Assembly: GCF_019904175.1 (NCBI RefSeq)
Contig: NZ_CP061913.1
Span: 4,402,001-4,466,000, forward strand
From: Dactylosporangium vinaceum
Lineage (GTDB): Bacteria > Actinomycetota > Actinomycetes > Mycobacteriales > Micromonosporaceae
DNA length: 64,000 nucleotides
Direction of reading: 5' to 3'
Positions 58,002-64,000 of this stretch are shown here, one piece after another; the first letter of the stretch is position 1, and each line of letters starts with the position of its first letter. Made by a program: the position numbers and the translations under genes. The notes under the pieces are model-generated. The model ran no database searches, had not been told where the DNA came from, and saw only the letters and a list, made by a program, of their open reading frames with translations.

Positions 58002-60257
58002 GTGGCACGCAGACCTGTCGGCGGCCGTCTGGCGCTCGCGATCGGCGCCGCGGTCGCCGCCGTGACCGCGGCGGCAATCATCGTTCCGGCCGCACACGCG
58101 GCGGCGAGCACGCTCGGCGCGGCCGCGGCGCAGTCGGGTCGGTATTTCGGCACGGCGATCGCGGCGGGCCGGCTCGGTGACTCGACGTATTCGACGATCG
58201 CCGGGCGTGAGTTCAACATGGTGACGGCTGAGAATGAGATGAAGCCGGATGCGACGGAGCCGCAGCGGGGGCAGTTCAACTTCAGCTCGGGTGATCAGAT
58301 CTACAACTGGGCGACGCAGCGTGGCATGAAGGTGCGTGGGCACACGTTGGCGTGGCATGGGCAGCAGCCTGGGTGGATGCAGAGTTTGTCGGGGTCGAGT
58401 CTGCGGCAGGCGATGATTGATCACATCAATGGTGTGGTGGGTCATTACCGGGGCAAGCTGGCGTACTGGGATGTGGTGAACGAGGCGTTCAACGAGGACG
58501 GCAGCCGCCGTAACTCGAACTTGCAGGGTACGGGCAACGACTGGATCGAGGTGGCGTTGCGCACGGCGCGGGCCGCGGACCCGTCGGTGAAGCTGTGCTA
58601 CAACGATTACAACATCGAGAACTGGTCGTACGCCAAGACGCAGGGCGTGTATCGGATGATCCAGGACTTCAAGTCCCGGGGTGTGCCGATCGACTGTGTG
58701 GGGCTGCAGACGCACTTCACCGGTGGCAGTTCGTTGCCGTCGAACTTCCAGACGACGCTGTCGAGTTTCGCCGCGTTGGGTGTGGATGTGGCGCTGACCG
58801 AGGTTGACGTCACCAACGCCTCGACCACCCAGTACGCGGGGTTGACGCAGGCGTGTATGAACGTGGCTCGCTGTGTCGGCATCACGGTGTGGGGGGTGCG
58901 CGACAGCGACTCGTGGCGTTCCAGTGAGAACCCGCTGCTGTTCGACGGCAGCGGCAACAAGAAGGCCGCCTACACCTCGGTCCTCAACGCCCTCAACGCC
59001 GCCCAGCCGAGCACCTCGCCGTCCGTGACGGTGTCACCGTCCACGCCCGGCGGCGCCAACAACCCGTACCAGCGCGGCCCCGACCCGACAGTCGCCTCGG
59101 TCGCCGCCACCTACGGCCCCTTCGCCACTGCACAGATCACCGTGCCGCCCGGCAACGGGTTCAACGGCGGCTACATCTACTACCCGACCGACACCAGCCA
59201 GACCTACGGCGCGGTCGCGATCGTCCCCGGCTACACCGCCCTGTTCGCCAACGAGGAAGCCTGGATGGGTCCGCGGCTGGCGTCCTTCGGCTTCGTCGTC
59301 ATCGGGATCGAAACCAACAGCCGCAACGACTACGACACGGCGCGCGGAACCCAGCTGCTGGCCGCGCTGGACTACCTCACGGGCCAGAGCGCGGTACGCG
59401 ACCGGGTCGACCGCAACCGGCTGGCAGTGATCGGCCACTCCATGGGCGGCGGCGGCGCGCTCTACGCCGCGACCCAGCGTCCGTCGTTGAAGGCCACGAT
59501 CGGCCTGGCACCGTACAAGCCCTCGGGCGACCTGTCCGCCGACTCCGTCCCGACCCTGATCGTGGGCGGCCAGAACGACACCACCGTCACGCCGTCCTAC
59601 CTCGACGGCCTCTACCCGACCATCCCGGCCACCACCCCCGCCGCCTACATCCAGCTGGCCGGCGCCGACCACCTGTACTTCACCAAGCCCAACGACATCG
59701 AGCTGCGCAGCCAGATCGAGTGGCTGAAGATCTTCGTCGACAACGACACCCGCTACACCCAGTTCCTGTGCCCGAGCATCGCCGACACCACCGGCATCGC
59801 CCGCTCGACCGTCAGGTGCTCCCTGCTGCCCTCCGGCGGCACGACGTCCCCGCCGCCGTCGTCGTCCCCGCCGCCGCAGGGCGGGGCCAAACGGATTGTC
59901 GGTGCGCAGTCCGGCCGCTGTATCGACGTGCCCAACGCGTCGCACACCAACGGCACCCGGGTGCAGCTCTACGACTGCAACGGCCAGACCAACCAGCAGT
60001 GGACCTACACCACGAGCAAACAGCTGCAGGTGTACGGCACCATGTGCCTCGACGCCGCCGGCTCCGGCAACGGCACCGCGGTGCAGATCTACAGCTGCAA
60101 CGGCCAGACCAACCAGCAGTGGAACGTCAACAGCAACGGCACCATCACCGGTGTCCAGTCCGGGCGCTGCCTCGACGTCTGGGGCACCGGCAACGGCCAG
60201 CAGGTCCAGCTCTACGACTGCAACGGCCAGACCAACCAGCAGTTCAAGCTGGCCTGA
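58002..60257 (+). CDS. Secreted GH10 xylanase - cutinase/PETase-type esterase - ricin-B lectin fusion
   Basis: 751 residues from a GTG at 58002, preceded by AGGAGG. A signal peptide (about 1-34) precedes a GH10 xylanase domain (about 40-334) with acid/base Glu161 (WDVVNEAFNE) and nucleophile Glu267 (ALTEVDVTN). Residues about 353-610 form a bacterial cutinase/PET-hydrolase-type esterase: NPYQRGPDP, VPGYTAL, nucleophile Ser480 (IGHSMGGGG), Asp526 and His557, and the C-terminal NDTRYTQFLC with a second Cys606. A Pro-rich linker leads to a ricin-B lectin (627-751) with three QXW units (CNGQTNQQW). The Trp found after the nucleophile in PETases is Tyr505 here. It should attack xylan and its ester links or polyesters such as cutin. 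Confidence 0.93.
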   Translation: MARRPVGGRLALAIGAAVAAVTAAAIIVPAAHAAASTLGAAAAQSGRYFGTAIAAGRLGDSTYSTIAGREFNMVTAENEMKPDATEPQRGQFNFSSGDQIYNWATQRGMKVRGHTLAWHGQQPGWMQSLSGSSLRQAMIDHINGVVGHYRGKLAYWDVVNEAFNEDGSRRNSNLQGTGNDWIEVALRTARAADPSVKLCYNDYNIENWSYAKTQGVYRMIQDFKSRGVPIDCVGLQTHFTGGSSLPSNFQTTLSSFAALGVDVALTEVDVTNASTTQYAGLTQACMNVARCVGITVWGVRDSDSWRSSENPLLFDGSGNKKAAYTSVLNALNAAQPSTSPSVTVSPSTPGGANNPYQRGPDPTVASVAATYGPFATAQITVPPGNGFNGGYIYYPTDTSQTYGAVAIVPGYTALFANEEAWMGPRLASFGFVVIGIETNSRNDYDTARGTQLLAALDYLTGQSAVRDRVDRNRLAVIGHSMGGGGALYAATQRPSLKATIGLAPYKPSGDLSADSVPTLIVGGQNDTTVTPSYLDGLYPTIPATTPAAYIQLAGADHLYFTKPNDIELRSQIEWLKIFVDNDTRYTQFLCPSIADTTGIARSTVRCSLLPSGGTTSPPPSSSPPPQGGAKRIVGAQSGRCIDVPNASHTNGTRVQLYDCNGQTNQQWTYTTSKQLQVYGTMCLDAAGSGNGTAVQIYSCNGQTNQQWNVNSNGTITGVQSGRCLDVWGTGNGQQVQLYDCNGQTNQQFKLA

Positions 60258-60305
60258 CGCGGCCGGCCGGGCAACCGGGCCGGTCCACCTGAACGGCAAG
60301 ACGAC

Positions 60306-60335
60306 GAGCCCCGGCGGGACCGCCCGCCGGGGCTC
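60306..60335. terminator. Bidirectional hairpin between convergent genes
   Basis: Perfect 13-bp stem (60306-60318 with 60323-60335) with an ACCG tetraloop, between the GH10 fusion gene and the opposing DICT-domain gene. Confidence 0.85.
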
Positions 60336-60367
60336 ATGACAGGTCGACAATGCCCGTCGAGGGCCTG

Positions 60368-61429
60368 TTACGGTCGTGCTTCGGAATCGCCGAGAGTAGC
60401 GATCGGGATGCCCTTGGCGACACTCCAGTCCAGGCCGGCCCGGACCCGCTCCAGCGGCACCGGACGGTCCCGGGTGACCAGCACGACGCAGGTCATCCGC
60501 GGGACGAACGAGTGCATACCCTGCAGCCGGGCGACGTCCTCGGCGATGCGGTTGGCCAAGGCCACAGCGTCGTCATGCGCCAGCGCCGGGAGGATCAGCA
60601 GCAGGTCGTCGCCGGATCGGACGGCCCGGTCGACCGGCCGCAGAGCCGCCGTCACCACCCGGACCACCTCGATCGTCGCCATCGTCTCGGCGCGGCGACC
60701 AAGGCGTTGCGGGAGGTCGTGCGGGTGCTGCAGCCGGATACCGAGCAGCGCGAGCGGCAGGGTACCGGCGGCGGTCGTGCCGGTGTCGCCGAGCCAGTGC
60801 TGCGCGCTGCGGTCATCGGTCAGCTCGCCGGTGCCCCGGTCCGGGCGCTCGGCGGGGCGAGGCTGCCGCTCGCGTCGCTCCAGCCGTTCGGCCAGCAGCC
60901 GGATGGACGCCTCGGCCCGCAGCTCACCGGATGCGCCGGGCAGGTCACGGGCGCGGTCCAGGACGGCGTCGATGGCGGCGACGGTGCCTGCCCGCAACCG
61001 CGGGCCGAGGACGCTGCGCAGCCGGGTCACCTCATGCAACGCCTCGTCGCGGCGGAACCACCAGGTGGCATCGAAGAGCCGGCCCGCCTCCAACGTGGCG
61101 GCGGCGCTCACCTGCTCAAGGTCTCGCGCCACCAGCACGGCGCCGAAGCGCGGCGTGAGCACCGCGACACTCCATTCACGGGCGAGCGGCTCGTCACCGC
61201 GGAGCGGCACCGTGTCCAGGTGATCAGGGCCCCCGGCACCGTCCAGCCCGACGCCGGCAACGACCGTCGCATCGGCCTGGGCCGCGATCTTGGCGTAGAC
61301 GGCGCGCTCGCGCTCGAAGTACACCTGCTGCTGGAACAGGCCGAACACGACCATCGGCGAATCGTCGGCGGCGAAGAGCGCAGCCTGCTCGATGGCGTGC
61401 GAGATCGTGACCAGGGACTGTTTCGTCAT
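60368..61429 (-). CDS. DICT sensory-domain protein with degenerate GGDEF-like domain
   Basis: 353 residues from an ATG at 61429 (MTKQSLVTISHAIEQAALFA). The first ~150 residues match the DICT domain (sensor found with diguanylate cyclases and two-component proteins), including VVFGLFQQQVYFERERAVYA. The C-terminal region (from about 215) has GGDEF-like secondary structure, but the active-site signature is replaced by RSGDDLLLIL, so cyclase activity is doubtful. It may be a sensor or a c-di-GMP-free regulator. No signal peptide is seen. Confidence 0.7.
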   Translation of the reverse strand: MTKQSLVTISHAIEQAALFAADDSPMVVFGLFQQQVYFERERAVYAKIAAQADATVVAGVGLDGAGGPDHLDTVPLRGDEPLAREWSVAVLTPRFGAVLVARDLEQVSAAATLEAGRLFDATWWFRRDEALHEVTRLRSVLGPRLRAGTVAAIDAVLDRARDLPGASGELRAEASIRLLAERLERRERQPRPAERPDRGTGELTDDRSAQHWLGDTGTTAAGTLPLALLGIRLQHPHDLPQRLGRRAETMATIEVVRVVTAALRPVDRAVRSGDDLLLILPALAHDDAVALANRIAEDVARLQGMHSFVPRMTCVVLVTRDRPVPLERVRAGLDWSVAKGIPIATLGDSEARP

Positions 61430-61468
61430 CTGCACGGGGTGTTGCCCAGTACGCGGCACGTCGAGAGC

Positions 61469-62329
61469 CTATGGGACCTGCGCGGCGAGCGCCATTGGAC
61501 GTCCTTGGGAGTCCGGGCCCGGGCGGCGGGTGCCGGTAAGGGTTCCCAGGGCGAAGCCGCCGAAGGTGAGGTACATCGTCGGGTCGATCGGGACTTCGTC
61601 CTGGATGGTGAAGATTTCTTCGGGGTTCGGGTAGGGCAGGCCGAGCGAGCTGCCGGTGAGTGAGCTCAACAGCCACATCGGGCTGTACCCCCAGTGCCAC
61701 GGCGTGTCCGCGGAGGGAATCGTGCCGTACATGACGACCGGGACGGCAGCATCGGCGAAGAGGATCACGCCGAGCACACCGACCACCCATGCCCAGCCGA
61801 CGCGGCCCCGGCCGGCCAGGCGCGCGGCTACCGCGAGCGTGCCGGCCAGGCCGGCGAAGAACAGCAACGCGGCCGGCGTGTGCCGGCCGTACTGGTCGGT
61901 GCCGTCGAGGCGGTACAACGCGCCGCAGAGCGCACAGCCGGGAATCGTCAGCGCCGGCACGAGGGCGAGGCTCCGGAGGTGCCGCACGGCGTAGCGGCGT
62001 CCGACGACGGTCATCAGCACCGCGCCGCCCACGGCGGCCGGCGAGCTGAAGCTCAGCAGTGCCACCGCCGTGGTCGCCAGCGGCAGGAGCAGCACCAGGC
62101 GAACGACAGGCCATGCACGTGCCGCCGCGGCGGCGGGGGAGAAGGGGCGTACCGCCGGCCTCGTCGCGGCCAGGCTGAGAGCGAAGCGCAGCATCTGCCA
62201 ACGGCGCCGCTGCCCGGCGAGCAGACGGACCTCGGCGACCCACTCGTGGCGCATCTCCTCCCGCAGGTCGGCGGGCCAGCGCCGGGCGGCCAGCACCAGC
62301 AGCAGCGCCGCGAGCCGGCCGGTCACCAC
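61469..62329 (-). CDS. Multi-pass membrane protein paired with PadR regulator
   Basis: 286 residues; the start at 62329 overlaps the PadR gene by 7 bp. The first ~50 residues (MVTGRLAALLLVLAARRWPA, then REEMRHEWVAEVRLLAG) resemble the 'permease prefix' domain common downstream of PadR genes. Several transmembrane helices follow, with a lumen-facing stretch near GYSPMWLLSSLTGSSLGLPY. It is probably a membrane protein controlled by PadR; transport is possible but unproven. Confidence 0.78.
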   Translation of the reverse strand: MVTGRLAALLLVLAARRWPADLREEMRHEWVAEVRLLAGQRRRWQMLRFALSLAATRPAVRPFSPAAAAARAWPVVRLVLLLPLATTAVALLSFSSPAAVGGAVLMTVVGRRYAVRHLRSLALVPALTIPGCALCGALYRLDGTDQYGRHTPAALLFFAGLAGTLAVAARLAGRGRVGWAWVVGVLGVILFADAAVPVVMYGTIPSADTPWHWGYSPMWLLSSLTGSSLGLPYPNPEEIFTIQDEVPIDPTMYLTFGGFALGTLTGTRRPGPDSQGRPMALAAQVP

Positions 62330-62640
62330 GCCGGCCTCGGGTCGGTCGCCGCCGGCGCCCCGCCGAGCTGCCCGCGCAGCTCGGCCAGCACCTGCCGGGC
62401 CTGCATGGCACCCTCCCCGGTGAGCCGGTACAGCCGTCGCGCGGGGCGGCCCGCCTCGGCCGGGTCGATGCGCTCCCAGCGTCGCTCGAGCCAGCCGGCC
62501 TCGGTCAGGCGGTGCAGGATGGGGTACAGCGTGCCGCTGGCCAGGCCCGCACGCTGCATGAGCGCAAGCCCGTAATGGTCGACGTCCGGGTCGGCGAGTA
62601 GTGCCGCCAGCACCCGCGCCGTTGGCACGGTGATCCGCAT
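62323..62640 (-). CDS. PadR-family transcriptional regulator
   Basis: 105 residues from an ATG at 62640. The winged helix (LADPDVDHYGLALMQRAGLA, SGTLYPILHRLTEAGWLE) and the wing (GRPARRLYRLTGEG) define PadR. It is the first gene of a two-gene unit and probably represses its own promoter. The start sits directly beside a TATATCG...TACATA sequence, a weak candidate operator. Confidence 0.9.
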   Translation of the reverse strand: MRITVPTARVLAALLADPDVDHYGLALMQRAGLASGTLYPILHRLTEAGWLERRWERIDPAEAGRPARRLYRLTGEGAMQARQVLAELRGQLGGAPAATDPRPAW

Positions 62641-62729
62641 CGCTGGACTATATCGGTGGTCTACATAGGGTGCAAGCCCGTGCCGGTCAGCCCGCCGCCG
62701 GCGTCCCTCAATCCCGTCGGCGCCGGAGA

Positions 62730-63254
62730 TTACTGCGTCGGGGTGTCTGACGCAGCGGACGGCGAACTGATGCGGGTGGCGGTGATGCTCGAGTCGTCGG
62801 CACGCCCGGTGATGACCACCATGGCGCCGATCGGGAACCTGGCCGCCGACGACGGGTCCTTTTTCGTGCCGAACTGGGTCTTCGACGTGATCGTGACGGT
62901 GAACGTGGCGCCGGCCCGGGTCCGGACCGTCCAGGTGTCACCGGACTGGGTCTGCACGGTACCGCGGATCGTGTCGTTGGTCGCCGCCTTGTGTTTGGGC
63001 GGCGTGGAGGTGGCCGGTGGGGCGGCGGCCGCAGGGGCCGGCGGCGGCGAAGAGTTGGAGGCGGCGACGGCCCAGCCGACGCCGCCGAGCGCCAGCACCC
63101 CGGCCGCCACGACCGCGGCGATCACCGCAATGCGGTGGCGCCGCAGGAACGAGCGCTGCGGCGGCGTTTCCTCGATCACGAGACCGGCGGCCGGCGGCCA
63201 GTCCGGCGACGTGGGAAGCTGCCCGGTCGGTCCTTCGGGATGCGGGTCTGCCAT
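62730..63254 (-). CDS. Single-pass membrane protein with DUF5666-like domain
   Basis: 174 residues from an ATG at 63254. A cytoplasmic Pro-rich segment (MADPHPEGPTGQLPTSPDWP) is followed by one transmembrane helix (about 42-65), a Pro/Ala linker (SSPPPAPAAAAPPATSTPPK) and a small extracytoplasmic beta-barrel (TIRGTVQTQSGDTWTVRTRA, then TVTITSKTQFGTKKD). The latter resembles DUF5666 OB-like domains. Function unknown; it likely anchors or stabilises an envelope component. Confidence 0.75.
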   Translation of the reverse strand: MADPHPEGPTGQLPTSPDWPPAAGLVIEETPPQRSFLRRHRIAVIAAVVAAGVLALGGVGWAVAASNSSPPPAPAAAAPPATSTPPKHKAATNDTIRGTVQTQSGDTWTVRTRAGATFTVTITSKTQFGTKKDPSSAARFPIGAMVVITGRADDSSITATRISSPSAASDTPTQ

Positions 63255-63461
63255 GAGGCAATCGTGCGGGCCGGATCGTTCGACGGTGTTCGGGAAACGT
63301 CAGCGTTGTGTCAATACCGTCATCGCTGCTGCGCCGGTCCAGGCGCAAGGGGGATTCTGATCCACCGCGGTCGATGCTGATGCCACGCTGAGAGCGATCC
63401 GACGCCTCTACGGTGGTCCGTCTACGTTGACCGGTGTGTCGAGCGGGTTTGAGGAAAGCGT

Positions 63462-64000
63462 GTGGTGACGATCCGAGTGGCCCGGATCTTCGACGGCGAG
63501 CGGCTGCATCGTGACGGCGGCGTGGTAACCACGGCCGGAGGCCGGATCACCGAGGTGCGACTCGGCGAACATCCGGACACCGCGGACCTGATCGAGGGCA
63601 CACTGCTGCCCGGCCTCATCGACTGCCACGTCCACCTGTGCGCCGATGCCGGCCCGGCCGCGCTCGACCGCATGGCGCAGGCCACGCGGGACGAGGTGAC
63701 CGCCACGATCGAGACCTCGTTGCGCGCGCACCTGCAGGCCGGCGTGACGACCGTCCGCGACCTGGGCGACCCGCACAGCGCCGTGCTGACCAGTCGAGCC
63801 CGCACCCCGAACGTCATCGCCTCGGGCACGCCGCTGACCACCCCCGGCGGTCACTGCTGGTTCCTCGGCGGCGAGGTACGCGGCCCGGACGCGGTCCGCC
63901 GAGCGGTGCGCGACCGGGCGGCCGAGGGAGCCCAGGTTGTGAAGATCATGGCCAGTGGCGGCGTGTTCACCCCCGGTACCGACACGGCCGGCACCCAGTT
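63462..64000 (+). CDS. Amidohydrolase (imidazolonepropionase-like), 3' end beyond the window
   Basis: 179 codons from a GTG at 63462 preceded by GAGGA; the gene runs off the edge. It begins VVTIRVARIFDGERLHRDG, has the metal-binding HVHL (PGLIDCHVHLCAD) after TLLPG, and the carboxylated-Lys site in QVVKIMASGGVFTPG. The family hydrolyses amide, ester or cyclic bonds with one or two metals; the substrate cannot be told from the fragment. The pattern VTTVRDLGDP is typical of Xaa-Pro/prolidase-like or imidazolonase-like members. Confidence 0.85.
   Translation, partial: MVTIRVARIFDGERLHRDGGVVTTAGGRITEVRLGEHPDTADLIEGTLLPGLIDCHVHLCADAGPAALDRMAQATRDEVTATIETSLRAHLQAGVTTVRDLGDPHSAVLTSRARTPNVIASGTPLTTPGGHCWFLGGEVRGPDAVRRAVRDRAAEGAQVVKIMASGGVFTPGTDTAGTQ

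Noticed and set aside
1..64000. tRNA, rRNA and CRISPR arrays
   Set aside because: No cloverleaf with a GTTCRA loop, no rRNA-like conserved block and no regularly spaced repeats were found by eye; a tRNAscan or CRISPR-finder run would be decisive.

Overview
The window is about 72% G+C with strong third-position G/C bias. It has actinobacterial gene families throughout: ECF sigma factors of the SigE type, a LAL-type LuxR regulator, a CebR-like LacI repressor, CBM2-tagged secreted glycanases, and many TetR, MarR and HxlR regulators. GTG starts and 4-bp ATGA/GTGA overlaps are common. It reads as ordinary chromosome of a saprophytic actinomycete, plausibly Micromonosporaceae (for example Actinoplanes); the family assignment is inference. 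I see no rRNA, tRNA, CRISPR array, phage, plasmid or intact transposon.

Layout. 0-6.9 kb: small membrane and unknown proteins, a HEAT-repeat protein, and a TetR/alpha-beta-hydrolase divergon with a doubled palindromic operator. 7-17.8 kb: a P-type cation ATPase, a secreted CBM2/beta-propeller protein, a quinone-oxidoreductase/ArsR divergon, and a LacI/GH26-mannanase divergon. 17.8-22.1 kb: a SigE-type sigma factor with its membrane partner, and a large LuxR regulator. 22.1-31.0 kb: one long minus-strand operon read in the order MFS exporter, carotenoid/stilbene-cleaving dioxygenase, START-like protein, small membrane protein, 28-residue peptide, GMC oxidoreductase, two membrane proteins and a membrane-anchored multicopper oxidase. 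Several of its junctions overlap by 4 bp. 31-39.7 kb: three regulator divergons, a DUF3618/DUF4235 envelope pair, a Tat-exported lipase-like hydrolase, and a NarL-type two-component system. 39.7-42.2 kb: a decayed patch with IS630 and IS701 transposase remnants around a RibD-type reductase. 42.2-51.4 kb: MFS/HxlR and SDR/TetR divergons, two more SDRs, two ECF sigma factors and an acetyltransferase. 51.5-55.4 kb: a segment of small genes, including a truncated globin, bounded by two imperfect ~95-bp direct repeats. 55.4-60.3 kb: a secreted subtilase and a 751-residue secreted enzyme joining a GH10 xylanase, a cutinase/PET-hydrolase-type esterase and a ricin-B lectin. 60.3-64 kb: a DICT/degenerate-GGDEF protein, a PadR/membrane protein pair, and a truncated amidohydrolase.

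How it fits together. Three secreted carbohydrate-related proteins (CBM2-propeller, GH26-CBM2, GH10-esterase-lectin), a subtilase and a LacI repressor point to plant cell-wall breakdown. The 22-31 kb operon looks like an uncharacterised oxidative pathway for an apocarotenoid- or stilbene-like compound. Regulation is mostly local: at least six divergent regulator/target pairs have a clear palindrome in the shared promoter region, and convergent genes are often separated by long G+C-rich hairpins. The strongest candidates for something undescribed are the GH10-cutinase-lectin fusion and the 22-31 kb operon.
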